A stretch of DNA of 64,000 nt. Source: Cytophagaceae bacterium. Lineage in GTDB: Bacteria; Bacteroidota; Bacteroidia; Flavobacteriales; Flavobacteriaceae. Each line of letters starts with the position of its first letter. Within the stretch, counting starts at the first letter, position 1. The notes under the pieces were generated by a model that worked only from the letters and a program-made list of their open reading frames with translations, had not been told where the DNA came from and ran no database searches. Made by a program: the position numbers and the translations under genes. The stretch covers positions 124,001-188,000 of the forward strand of contig PALD01000037.1 of the NCBI GenBank assembly GCA_002710685.1, read 5' to 3'. This document shows, one piece after another, positions 1-8,078 of the stretch.

Positions 1-216
1 CTCTAGCCGTTCAACGGGCAAGATTTGCCAAAAATTATCACGGTAGGTATCTACAAGTGCCCGTCGCCCCTCATCTAGGGCCATCTCACCGTTGTACAAA
101 GTGTTGTACTCTGAGGTGACGGCATGGTAGTTACGGCTTAGCCAATTGTCCTTCTTACGGGAACATCCCATAAAAAGAAGTGCAGAAAGAAAAAGTATGA
201 GTATCCTTTTTAGCAA
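1..216 (-). CDS. sprE: SprE/PorW-like gliding and type IX secretion lipoprotein (N-terminal part only)
   Basis: The gene runs off the left edge of the window; only its first 72 codons are present. An in-frame TAA lies just upstream (229-231) and no ATG is available before the hydrophobic stretch, so TTG at 216 is the probable start. The product begins with a short basic then hydrophobic signal ending in FMGCS, a lipobox, so it should be an exported lipoprotein. The mature part reads NYHAVTSEYNTLYNG and then FWQILPVERLE, a pattern I recognise from SprE of Flavobacterium and PorW of Porphyromonas, TPR-rich lipoproteins needed for type IX secretion and gliding. The TPR region lies outside the window. 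The family assignment rests on recalled sequence similarity of a fragment. Confidence 0.7.
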   Translation of the reverse strand, partial: MLKRILILFLSALLFMGCSRKKDNWLSRNYHAVTSEYNTLYNGEMALDEGRRALVDTYRDNFWQILPVERLE

Positions 217-328
217 ACCATCTTTGTATTATACCACTACAACTTTAAAGCCTTTAAAATAGTATTGAAAGCTCGTAAAAATACATTTTCTTTTTAGGAT
301 TGCTAAAAATTAGGCGGTAAAGGCTGTG

Positions 329-1051
329 TTAAGCCTCTGTTTCAAGGGAGATATTTTCGCCACTAAAGTAATCTTCAAGCTCTTTAAGGGTAGCAGGTGA
401 GGTAATGATATCCTTGACCAGCTTGCCTTTTTCAAGCACAACGATACGCTTGCAGACTTCGGTGACATGGATAAGGTCATGACTTGAGACAAGCACGGTG
501 ATATCTGGATCTGCGGCAAGTTCCTTGATGATTCCCTTGAGCCTGATCTGCGTTGTGGGGTCCAGGTTTGCAAATGGCTCATCAAGCACGATCACATCTG
601 GGTTGCCTATCAGGGTTGCCACAATCCCTGCTTTCTTTTGATTTCCCTTTGAGAGGTCGCGCAGGTATTTTTTCTTGCCTATGATCTCATCATTGAAGAA
701 ATCCTCAAAACCGGCCAGGAGCTTGTCAACGTCTGCCTTGTTCTGGCCGCGCAGTTCCCCGATGAAATAAAAATATTCCTCGGGCGTGAGGTAGCCTATC
801 AAGAAAGAATCATCGATAAAGGATGAGGTTTGTGATTTCCAGGCCTCACTCTCATTGACCTTTACGCCACCATTCTCAATATAGCCGGTCGTGGGTTGAA
901 TCAAATCCAGCAAACAGCTAAAAAGCGTGGTTTTACCAGCACCATTATTTCCCACAAGGCCAAAGGATTGCCCGCGGGGAACCTCCAGTTCTTCAATATC
1001 AAGAACGGTTACGCCATTATATTTCTTTGAAAGTGAATGTACTTTTATCAT
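329..1051 (-). CDS. ABC transporter ATP-binding protein
   Basis: A 240-residue nucleotide-binding subunit. Walker A is GNNGAGKT (residues 34-41), the signature is LSKGNQKK (133-140), Walker B is VIVLDEP (153-159) and the switch histidine is H191. The signature departs from LSGGQ, as is common in CcmA/DrrA-type exporter ATPases. It lies 4 bp downstream of a multi-span DUF5687 membrane protein on the same strand, so the two probably form one exporter whose substrate is unknown. No solute-binding protein is present, which favours export over import. Confidence 0.9.
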   Translation of the reverse strand: MIKVHSLSKKYNGVTVLDIEELEVPRGQSFGLVGNNGAGKTTLFSCLLDLIQPTTGYIENGGVKVNESEAWKSQTSSFIDDSFLIGYLTPEEYFYFIGELRGQNKADVDKLLAGFEDFFNDEIIGKKKYLRDLSKGNQKKAGIVATLIGNPDVIVLDEPFANLDPTTQIRLKGIIKELAADPDITVLVSSHDLIHVTEVCKRIVVLEKGKLVKDIITSPATLKELEDYFSGENISLETEA

Positions 1052-1055
1052 GATG

Positions 1056-2525
1056 CTAGTTTTTTTGTTTATAAGCGGCCACGGTCTTGTATTTCTCGGC
1101 CTTGTAGATATTTTCTATTTTCTTGAACATAAAGTCCCGCAGGGCAAAGCCGCACACCCCTGTAATCGCGATAAGGATGTACCCAAAGGCAGGCCCCAGT
1201 GTAAAGTGCCCTATTGCGTACAGTATGATGGGGAGCAAGAGTTTTGGCACCGTGATCAACAGCGTTTTTACATTAAATGCCGAAGTATCGCCAAAGGCCT
1301 TCTTATTGCTCGACAAATCAATGGGGGTCTTGATGAACGCCCCGCCCAGGAGGACAAGATGTCCATTAACACCCATGTTATAGATGCCACAGACAAGCAC
1401 TGCCGCATAGGCCTCCCACCCAAAATATAGATAGAAAACGGCAATAACCGTAGATGCAGCCGTGGCAAGCACCACCAGGAGCCATTTTGAAAAAAGGTAC
1501 TCGCGGTAGCGTATGTTTTGCGTCATCATCAAGGGATAATAAGAACTGTCCCAACTGGGCACAAATTGACCAAAACTGAACAAAAACCCACCAGAGACAA
1601 AAATCCCCGCAAAGATCTTCATGAACGGATTGTCATAAGATTCTATGGCCCCGGTAAAGAAAAGCATGCCATAAAAAAGGAAGACAACACTCATGATCAC
1701 CGTGGTACGGCTTCGCTTGTTGCGTTTTATGAGCTTGATGTCATTTTTAAGAAAGGTTGACATCTTGCCAAAACGGTCCAGCCATTCCAGGTTTTCTGTT
1801 TTTGCGATTTTAGCTTTCGCCGAAAGGCCAGCATCAAGGTACAACCGTGCATTAAAATAATTGAAGGCCAGGTAGGTCATCACCACCAGAACCCCCAGCG
1901 GGATCACAAACCACCAGTGTACCTCATAGAAATTCTGGAAAAAGGGTTGTGTAAAATCAGTGATGTCAAAGTAGGCATAATATTGTAGGACGCCCAGGGT
2001 GGCCACGACAGCAATGGCAATACTTACCAGCAGCATCTTGTTGTTGAAGAAAACATTGATGAAATTGTTGACATATACCATGAAGATGAGCCCCAGGTTC
2101 CAGCACAGCACGCTCATGGCATCATAACCATTGGCAATAAGTACTATACTGAAAGGGATGAAGAAAAAAGCATGAATGATATTGAAGAAGGAGATGGCGG
2201 TCTTGCCCAGGGCATAGCTTACGATCTTGCTTTTTTTAAAGGGCAGTAACAGCAATGGCTGTATGTTGATCACGGGCATCTTTTGAAAAAAGTAGCGCAT
2301 CAGTAGATCAACAACAAAATAGTAGATAAGGAACTTATTGACCATTCCCAAAGGCTCATAGCCTGCTTTTTCAAGCCCAAAATATGCCCCTATGGCCATC
2401 GCCACAAACATGGCCATGAAGTAGAGGGCCCCAAACACCATAAAGATTTTAAGGACAAGGTTGGTTTGAAACGATGCGGCCCTAAAAAAGCTTTTCCATT
2501 CAAGTTTTATAAAATGCTTGAGCAT
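1056..2525 (-). CDS. DUF5687 family ABC transporter membrane protein
   Basis: A 489-residue polytopic membrane protein. Its N-terminus (MLKHFIKLEWKSFFRAASF) and its series of hydrophobic segments across the whole length match the DUF5687 family found in Bacteroidota. These proteins usually sit next to a single ABC ATPase, as here (4 bp gap), so it is inferred to be the permease of a two-component exporter. It contains a cytoplasmic stretch around residues 245-275 between the two membrane halves. The substrate cannot be told from sequence. It is transcribed divergently from the reductase gene at 2638. Confidence 0.8.
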   Translation of the reverse strand: MLKHFIKLEWKSFFRAASFQTNLVLKIFMVFGALYFMAMFVAMAIGAYFGLEKAGYEPLGMVNKFLIYYFVVDLLMRYFFQKMPVINIQPLLLLPFKKSKIVSYALGKTAISFFNIIHAFFFIPFSIVLIANGYDAMSVLCWNLGLIFMVYVNNFINVFFNNKMLLVSIAIAVVATLGVLQYYAYFDITDFTQPFFQNFYEVHWWFVIPLGVLVVMTYLAFNYFNARLYLDAGLSAKAKIAKTENLEWLDRFGKMSTFLKNDIKLIKRNKRSRTTVIMSVVFLFYGMLFFTGAIESYDNPFMKIFAGIFVSGGFLFSFGQFVPSWDSSYYPLMMTQNIRYREYLFSKWLLVVLATAASTVIAVFYLYFGWEAYAAVLVCGIYNMGVNGHLVLLGGAFIKTPIDLSSNKKAFGDTSAFNVKTLLITVPKLLLPIILYAIGHFTLGPAFGYILIAITGVCGFALRDFMFKKIENIYKAEKYKTVAAYKQKN

Positions 2526-2613
2526 AGGCTGGTTTTTATGTTTTTTGAGATGATGTGCGATACATGAGTGTTGAAATTTATGAAATTGTTACGCTCAACG
2601 ATGATTCAGGTTG

Positions 2614-2621
2614 TAATTTTG
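2614..2621 (+). promoter_or_regulatory. Candidate -7 box (TAATTTTG) upstream of the PaaE-like gene
   Basis: TAATTTTG fits the flavobacterial TAnnTTTG box and lies 16 bp before the ATG at 2638. The nearest upstream TTG (2586-2588) is 25 bp away, longer than the 19 bp seen at the best promoters here, so support is moderate. Confidence 0.4.
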
Positions 2622-2637
2622 CAACAAATTTTTATCG

Positions 2638-3684
2638 ATGAGCGACTTTCATTCTTTAACGATACAGGATATAAACAGGGAAACCACAGGTGCCGTGAGC
2701 ATTACCTTTGGCGTGCCACAGGCCTTGAGGAACAATTATAATTTCAAGGCGGGACAATACATCACGCTTAAAACACACATTGACGGCAAAGAGGTGCGCC
2801 GCGCCTATTCACTGTGCAGCACCCCGGCCAGCGGCCTCCTCAAGGTAGCCGTTAAAGAAGTAGAGAAAGGTACTTTCTCAGTACTGGCAAACAACACGCT
2901 CACGGTGGGGCAATCCATAGAAGTACACCCTCCAGAGGGACGCTTTGTCTTTGAGCCTTCCGGCGAAAAGAACGACTATGCGGCATTTGCTGCGGGAAGT
3001 GGAATCACGCCCGTGATGTCTATTCTCAAGACCGTTATTGAAGAAGAACCCCTCAGCCGTTTCCTACTCGTGTATGGCAATAAGACCGTGGAGGACACCA
3101 TTTTTCACAAAGAACTTTTAGAACTGCAACTGCAGCACCCTGACAGGTTGTTCATCGAGTTTGTGTACAGCCGCAGGCAAGAAGAAGGTTCTCATTTTGG
3201 GCGTATTGAAAGGTCCACCGTAAATTATGTGGTCAAAAATAAATTCAAGGACCACGATTTTAAGAAATTCTACCTCTGTGGCCCAGAACCCATGGTGGAG
3301 AGCATCACTGAAACCCTTGCCGATGCCGGTATAGATTCAGACAGGATTCTTTTTGAACTTTTTAATACCGAGGATGATGGTGAAGTGGATGCTGCCCTCG
3401 ATGGCATGACCCAGGTCAAGGTCATCCTGGATGATGAAGAGTTTGAGTTCACAATGCCCCAGGACAGTATCGTGCTAGATGCGGCACTGGACCTTGATAT
3501 TGATGCACCCCATTCTTGCCAGGGAGGCATCTGTAGCAGTTGTGTGGCAAAACTGACCAGCGGCACGGTTAAAATGCGCAAGAACATGATACTTACCGAT
3601 GATGAACTTGAAGATGGATTGATACTGACCTGTCAATCCCATCCCACTTCGCCCAGTATCACGGTAAACTATGATGAGGTCTAG
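2638..3684 (+). CDS. PaaE-like ferredoxin reductase with C-terminal 2Fe-2S domain
   Basis: A 348-residue electron-transfer flavoprotein. The N-terminal FAD domain has RAYS (55-58), the NAD(P)-binding domain has GSGITP (120-125) and CGPEPM (214-219), and the C-terminal plant-type ferredoxin domain has cysteines 294, 299, 302 and 332 in the CxxxxCxxC...C pattern. This three-part order is that of PaaE, the reductase of phenylacetyl-CoA epoxidase, and of related oxygenase reductases. No paaABCD genes are nearby, so the electron acceptor is unknown; in flavobacteria such a stand-alone copy is common. Its 3' end overlaps the convergent GT9 gene by 4 bp. Confidence 0.85.
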   Translation: MSDFHSLTIQDINRETTGAVSITFGVPQALRNNYNFKAGQYITLKTHIDGKEVRRAYSLCSTPASGLLKVAVKEVEKGTFSVLANNTLTVGQSIEVHPPEGRFVFEPSGEKNDYAAFAAGSGITPVMSILKTVIEEEPLSRFLLVYGNKTVEDTIFHKELLELQLQHPDRLFIEFVYSRRQEEGSHFGRIERSTVNYVVKNKFKDHDFKKFYLCGPEPMVESITETLADAGIDSDRILFELFNTEDDGEVDAALDGMTQVKVILDDEEFEFTMPQDSIVLDAALDLDIDAPHSCQGGICSSCVAKLTSGTVKMRKNMILTDDELEDGLILTCQSHPTSPSITVNYDEV

Positions 3685-4724
3685 CCCAGTATCTCAAGTA
3701 CTCTTTTAACGATGGTTTTTGGGGTTATGGTGCGTATGGCACCTTCATACCCCCGTGGTAAAGCATTGCCATAGATAGATGTGGGTACGAGCGGAAATTT
3801 TTTGCGATCAGCGAGCAAAAGGTTTTCTTCTGGTTGAGCGTATGGAGCAAAGCCTGCAAACGGGTGCGTCACCCCCCAGAGGGTCACCACGGGAATCCCA
3901 AACATCGCCGCAAGGTGTCCATTGCCGCTATCCATGGAGAGCATGCAGTCCAGCTGTGATATGATGGCGAGTTCTTCGGTAAAATCAAACCTTCCCGCAA
4001 CGCACAGCACCTGCTCGTTTTTTGCCGCGATATCTTCAAGGAGCTTTGTCTCGGTTTTACCACCTCCAAAAAGCAAGATGCGGCAGCCATTATCTTTATA
4101 AACTTGGTCAATTACCTCCTGCATGAGTTCCAGGGGATATTGCTTGCCTTCATGAGCTGCAAAGGGCGCGATCCCCAGCCATTTATGAGAAGAATTACCC
4201 AGCATCTCCCGTGCCCCGTATGTCAGGTTCCTTTTTTTGAGAAATTCATTTTCTTGAAGCGTGATGGGGTAGCCCAGTCGTGAAAATACGTCAGCATACC
4301 GCTGGTGCGTGGTTTTCAACTGCCTGAATTTTTTATCTGTATCGCGGGTGAGTTCTTTTTTTTCACTTCGGCCCTTGTCAATGGCAACGGTTTTTATGCC
4401 GCTCAGTTTAAAAAACTGGTCTATGATTTTAGACCGCAATACATTGTGAAGGTCTGCCACTTCATTTATTTTGGCTGTGGCCAAAACCTTATAGAGCTTA
4501 TATAGCCCAGGGATTCCCTTATGTTCATCCTTAACCTTTGCAGCATAAAAAGTAAGATTGGGGATGCCCTCAAAAATGGGTTCAAAAAATGGTTTGCTCA
4601 CCACATGTAAATTCAGCTTGGGATACTTTCGCGTAAGCGCAATGAGCACGGGCACCGTCATGGCAACATCTCCCATGGCAGATAGCCGTATGACGAGAAG
4701 ATTGTTGCCCTTTTCCTGCTTCAT
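3681..4724 (-). CDS. Glycosyltransferase family 9 (heptosyltransferase-like)
   Basis: A 347-residue GT-B enzyme of the ADP-heptose:LPS heptosyltransferase family. The N-terminus NLLVIRLSAMGDVAMTVPVL is the typical family opening, and the C-terminal half carries the nucleotide-sugar binding stretch around MDSGNGHLAAMFGIPVVTLWG. It probably transfers a sugar to the lipid A core on the cytoplasmic face of the inner membrane. The upstream DUF4254 gene ends directly at its start, so the two are co-transcribed. Flavobacterial lipid A cores may not contain heptose, so the donor is not certain. Confidence 0.85.
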   Translation of the reverse strand: MKQEKGNNLLVIRLSAMGDVAMTVPVLIALTRKYPKLNLHVVSKPFFEPIFEGIPNLTFYAAKVKDEHKGIPGLYKLYKVLATAKINEVADLHNVLRSKIIDQFFKLSGIKTVAIDKGRSEKKELTRDTDKKFRQLKTTHQRYADVFSRLGYPITLQENEFLKKRNLTYGAREMLGNSSHKWLGIAPFAAHEGKQYPLELMQEVIDQVYKDNGCRILLFGGGKTETKLLEDIAAKNEQVLCVAGRFDFTEELAIISQLDCMLSMDSGNGHLAAMFGIPVVTLWGVTHPFAGFAPYAQPEENLLLADRKKFPLVPTSIYGNALPRGYEGAIRTITPKTIVKRVLEILG

Positions 4725-5336
4725 TTATTTCTTCTGGCTGCGTAAGACGGGGTTGAGCTCATCATCATTGTACATCTTCATCTGTTTATAGACCTTCATA
4801 TATTTGTGACCGGTCTCTATGTCCTTGAGCAGGGAGTCTATGGCAAAGCTTAGGTCTTCACGTTGTTCAAGCAGGACGTCCAGTTTTTTTTGACATGCAT
4901 CCTTGTGGGCCTCTGAGGCGTCCTCACGGGCAACCTCTTCGCGCATGTGGTAGATTTTGAGCGCCAGGATGGAGAGCCGGTCAATGGCCCATGCGGGGCT
5001 CTCTGTATTGATCGTGGCATCGTCCTGTGGTTTCACCCCACGGTATCTATCCAGAAAATAGGAGTCGATGTACTCCACCATGTCCGTACGGTCCTGGTTT
5101 GAGGCATCTATCTTGCGCTTGAGGTCAAGTGCGGCCACCGGCTCTATGGCCGGGTCCCTGATGATGTCTTCATAATGCCACTGCACGGTATCTATCCAGC
5201 ATTTTCTGTAGAGTAGGTGTTCAATAAAATCAACATCCTTGTCATACGGGTTTGAAAAATCCTGGTAAACATCATCCTTTACGTGGTAATCATCTATTGC
5301 GGTCTTGAAAACGCGGTTTGCCTTGTGTGTGAACAT
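4725..5336 (-). CDS. DUF4254 family protein
   Basis: A 203-residue, strongly charged and mostly helical soluble protein without signal peptide or membrane segment. The N-terminal half (conserved W and H around CWIDTVQWHYEDIIRDP) is characteristic of DUF4254, a Bacteroidota family of unknown function. It is immediately upstream of the GT9 gene with no spacer, and the family is often beside glycosyltransferases, so a role linked to LPS core synthesis is possible but only by association. Confidence 0.8.
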   Translation of the reverse strand: MFTHKANRVFKTAIDDYHVKDDVYQDFSNPYDKDVDFIEHLLYRKCWIDTVQWHYEDIIRDPAIEPVAALDLKRKIDASNQDRTDMVEYIDSYFLDRYRGVKPQDDATINTESPAWAIDRLSILALKIYHMREEVAREDASEAHKDACQKKLDVLLEQREDLSFAIDSLLKDIETGHKYMKVYKQMKMYNDDELNPVLRSQKK

Positions 5337-5354
5337 GTGCTGTATTGTGGATTA

Positions 5355-5370
5355 TTTCGCCATAGCGAAA
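5355..5370. repeat. Dispersed palindrome, TTTCGC form
   Basis: TTTCGC-CATA-GCGAAA in the gap between the DUF6427 and DUF4254 genes, just upstream of the DUF4254 start. One of two exact copies of this form in the window; the other is at 59880-59895. Confidence 0.6.
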
Positions 5371-5412
5371 ATACTAATTGTGCAAAGGTATCGCATTTTA
5401 GACTTTCACAGG

Positions 5413-6339
5413 TCATAAAAACAGGCTGGCGATGGGGAGCAGGATGATGAGCCAAAGCATCATTTCCTTAAACCACTGGCTCTTGCTCTTCTCAATGTAC
5501 CTGGAGATGAGGATGGCCAGGAAGGGGATGAGCAGGTAAAGCTCTGCACCATTGCGTATGGGCGAGAGCACCGCCGCGATAAAAAGGGCAATGACCGCCG
5601 TGATCAATATCATAAAATACAGGGGCTTCATCTTGCGCTGGGCCTTGCCCATGAGGATGAGGTACCTTGACGCACACCAAATAAAAAGTGTGAGTATTAT
5701 TGAAAATGGCAGGATGAGCCCAGGTGATGAATATGCGGTAAAGTTGTACGAAGGCCATTCTACATAACCTTCAAGAAAGGATCTTAAATCATCAAGGTAA
5801 AGACCATAAACCAATGCAAAAAGGGCGAGACAGGCCAGGGCAGTTAGGGGAATCATCCAGTTTTTATAATCCTTGAAGGCATAGGTGGTAATCGCGATGA
5901 ACAGGGGAACGATAAAGAGTATGGCCCAGAAATAAAAAAGGGAAGCTACCCCCAACCATAGGGAAGCATCAAAAATCTTTTTCTTGATTTCCCGCTGCGA
6001 CCTGATACTTATGATGCGCCTAAAGGCAAGCAGCACAAACAACATGGCGAGTATGATTCTACCCGACAGAAAAACATTGGGCAGCGCAAGGCACAGAAAG
6101 ACAAAGGCAAGGGGCACATAGGTGCCCTGTTTTGTAAGGCCATTGCGCTTTACAATAAAATTGAGCACGGCCATTGAAAATAAGAAAACCAAAAATGATA
6201 GCATGGGATACAAGAAGCCCAGCTGGCTTGCCCCGGGATGTGGGACCACTAACATTTTAAAAATAAAAAGTAAAATCGCCACGCCCACCATCAATACGTG
6301 GTGAATGGGTTTTGAAGTGCTAAAAAAGCTTGTGAGCAT
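5413..6339 (-). CDS. DUF6427 family membrane protein
   Basis: A polytopic inner-membrane protein of 308 residues with about eight hydrophobic segments and few charged loops. The start MLTSFFSTSKPIHH is typical of the DUF6427 family of Bacteroidota. A longer reading from TTG at 6384 is possible, but that TTG lies upstream of the transcription start predicted from the promoter at 6386-6415, so ATG at 6339 is preferred. The protein is of unknown function; hydrophobic pattern resembles polymerase or glycosyltransferase-C membrane proteins, but no catalytic motif is visible. It precedes DUF4254 and GT9 on the same strand. Confidence 0.75.
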   Translation of the reverse strand: MLTSFFSTSKPIHHVLMVGVAILLFIFKMLVVPHPGASQLGFLYPMLSFLVFLFSMAVLNFIVKRNGLTKQGTYVPLAFVFLCLALPNVFLSGRIILAMLFVLLAFRRIISIRSQREIKKKIFDASLWLGVASLFYFWAILFIVPLFIAITTYAFKDYKNWMIPLTALACLALFALVYGLYLDDLRSFLEGYVEWPSYNFTAYSSPGLILPFSIILTLFIWCASRYLILMGKAQRKMKPLYFMILITAVIALFIAAVLSPIRNGAELYLLIPFLAILISRYIEKSKSQWFKEMMLWLIILLPIASLFL

Positions 6340-6385
6340 TATTGTTTTTGCTATTTTTGCATGGTGCTTGCCAAAGTTAGGCAAG

Positions 6386-6415
6386 CAAAAGTAATGGACT
6401 ACTAATAATACTCAA
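6386..6415 (-). promoter_or_regulatory. Flavobacterial promoter for the DUF6427 gene
   Basis: On the minus strand a TTG (6415-6413), a 19-bp spacer and TACTTTTG (6393-6386) match the Bacteroidota -33/-7 pattern. Predicted transcription start is near 6379, giving a 5' leader of about 40 bases to the ATG at 6339. Confidence 0.65.
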
Positions 6416-6417
6416 TA

Positions 6418-6672
6418 ATGGAGTTAAAGGATTTTTTTTACGGAATAGCAGATTTGTTTGTCAATGTTCTCTTTGCACCCATGGATTTGCTCAGGGAATG
6501 GCAGCTGGACACCTGGTGGGGGGCAAATATCTTTAACTGGATCTTTATCCTCATAGGTTTTGTTGCCCTTGCATACTGGCTCAACCAGCTCAAGATATTC
6601 AATGACGGTGATGACCACACGTTTGTAACCCACTCTGATGCTGACCAGGAATATGAATCTCACGCGCACTAA
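6418..6672 (+). CDS. DUF6341 family small membrane protein
   Basis: An 84-residue protein with one clear membrane segment (about residues 38-57, FNWIFILIGFVALAYWL) and an acidic, histidine-containing tail. The opening MELKDFFYGIADLFVN is typical of DUF6341. This family is frequently mislabelled uracil phosphoribosyltransferase because it neighbours upp in many flavobacteria, but it has no phosphoribosyltransferase motif. Here upp is absent: only 78 bp separate it from the DUF6427 start. Function unknown. Confidence 0.75.
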   Translation: MELKDFFYGIADLFVNVLFAPMDLLREWQLDTWWGANIFNWIFILIGFVALAYWLNQLKIFNDGDDHTFVTHSDADQEYESHAH

Positions 6673-6690
6673 GCGTAATGATATATAATC

Positions 6691-6722
6691 GAAAACCCGC
6701 TCATTGAGCGGGTTTTTTATTT
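6691..6722. terminator. Bidirectional intrinsic terminator between DUF6341 and purD
   Basis: Arms AAAACCCGCTCA and TGAGCGGGTTTT are perfectly complementary and followed by T-rich sequence on the plus strand. It lies between convergent genes and can serve both. Confidence 0.85.
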
Positions 6723-6740
6723 TTTAAAAGGTTTTTGAAC

Positions 6741-8012
6741 CTAAAGATCAAAACCAATATCCTTACGGTAGTTCATTTTATCAAACGTGATTTTCTCAAT
6801 ATTGCCGTAAGAGGTTTCAAGGGCCTTTTTAAAATCATCAGCAAGCGAGGTAACCGCCATCACGCGACCTCCTGAAGTCACAACGTTGTCACCATCAACA
6901 GTAGTTCCTGCATGAAAAACCGTTGAACCCCTTACTTCCCCAAGACCGGTAACCACCTTGCCTTTTTCATAACTTTCTGGGTAACCCCCAGAAACAAGCA
7001 TCACCGTCGCGGCAGCTTGCGTATCGACGTCTAGTTGCGTATCCTCAAGTTTTTCAGCACTTACTTTTTCAAAAAGTTCTACAAGGTCATTTTTGATGCG
7101 CGGCAGCACAACCTCGGTTTCTGGATCTCCCATACGCACGTTATATTCTATCACATACGGATCATCACCTACTTTTATGAGACCGATAAAGATGAAACCT
7201 TTATACTCGATTTCTTCTTTCCTGATGCCGTCAACCGTAGGGATCACGATGCGTTCTTCAATTTTTTTCATGAACTCTGCATCTGCAAAGGGTACAGGAG
7301 AAACCGCACCCATTCCACCAGTATTTAATCCTTTGTCACCTTCGCCAATGCGCTTGTAATCTTTCGCCGTAGGTAAAGTAACGTGTGATTTTCCATCGGT
7401 GAGCACAAAAACACTCAACTCGATCCCGTCAAGGAACTCCTCAATTACCACGGTCTCACTGGCGGCACCAAATTTCTGATTGGTCAACATGTCCTCGAGC
7501 TCGTTTTTGGCTGTAGCCAAATCATCTAGGATCAAGACACCCTTGCCCGCTGCAAGTCCGTCAGCCTTTAGTACATAAGGTGCCGTTAGCGTCTCCAGGA
7601 ATTTCTTGCCCGCCTCCAGGCTTTTTGCCGTGAAGGCCTCGTACGCCGCCGTTGGGATGTTGTGCATCGCCATGAATTCCTTGGCGCGCTCCTTGCTTCC
7701 TTCGAGCAGGGCGCCGCGTTTTGAAGGGCCGATGACTTTTACATTTTTTAGTGCCCCGTCAGCCTTGAAGAAATCAAAAACGCCTTCTACAAGTGGAGCT
7801 TCTGGACCCACGACAACCATGTCAATATCCTCATCGAGCACTAACTTTTTAATCGCGTCAAAATCAGTCACGCCAATATTCACATTGGTGGCAATGGTGT
7901 GCGTACCGGCGTTTCCCGGGGCCACAAAAAGGGTGTCGCAATGTTTGCTCTGTACGATTTTGTGCGCAAAAGTGTGTTCGCGGCCGCCATTACCTAGGAT
8001 AAGGATATTCAT
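6741..8012 (-). CDS. purD: Phosphoribosylamine-glycine ligase
   Basis: GAR synthetase, second step of purine biosynthesis: joins glycine to 5-phosphoribosylamine using ATP. The start MNILILGNGGREHTFAHKI is the classic PurD N-terminus, so ATG at 8012 (423 residues) is preferred over an upstream in-frame ATG at 8039. ATP-grasp features include APYVLKADGLAAGKGV and the metal-binding region EYNVRMGDPETEVVLPR. Length is normal for the family. It is a single gene transcribed away from the CapK-like gene; a -7 box (8037-8044) lies just upstream. Confidence 0.95.
   Translation of the reverse strand: MNILILGNGGREHTFAHKIVQSKHCDTLFVAPGNAGTHTIATNVNIGVTDFDAIKKLVLDEDIDMVVVGPEAPLVEGVFDFFKADGALKNVKVIGPSKRGALLEGSKERAKEFMAMHNIPTAAYEAFTAKSLEAGKKFLETLTAPYVLKADGLAAGKGVLILDDLATAKNELEDMLTNQKFGAASETVVIEEFLDGIELSVFVLTDGKSHVTLPTAKDYKRIGEGDKGLNTGGMGAVSPVPFADAEFMKKIEERIVIPTVDGIRKEEIEYKGFIFIGLIKVGDDPYVIEYNVRMGDPETEVVLPRIKNDLVELFEKVSAEKLEDTQLDVDTQAAATVMLVSGGYPESYEKGKVVTGLGEVRGSTVFHAGTTVDGDNVVTSGGRVMAVTSLADDFKKALETSYGNIEKITFDKMNYRKDIGFDL
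7506..7521. repeat. Dispersed palindrome TTTGGCnnnnGCCAAA inside purD
   Basis: TTTGGC-TGTA-GCCAAA. Read on the purD strand it encodes part of DDLATAKN, the same peptide context as the copy in the CapK-like gene at 9239. Confidence 0.6.
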
Positions 8013-8036
8013 GTTTATGGTGTTTAATTGAGCCTT

Positions 8037-8044
8037 CAAAATTA
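8037..8044 (-). promoter_or_regulatory. Candidate -7 box (TAATTTTG) for purD
   Basis: TAATTTTG on the minus strand, 24 bp before the ATG at 8012. No clean TTG is seen 19 bp upstream, so only the -7 box is supported. Confidence 0.4.
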
Positions 8045-8078
8045 ATTGTTTGTAAATTGAACGGCTAATATTTATCTC

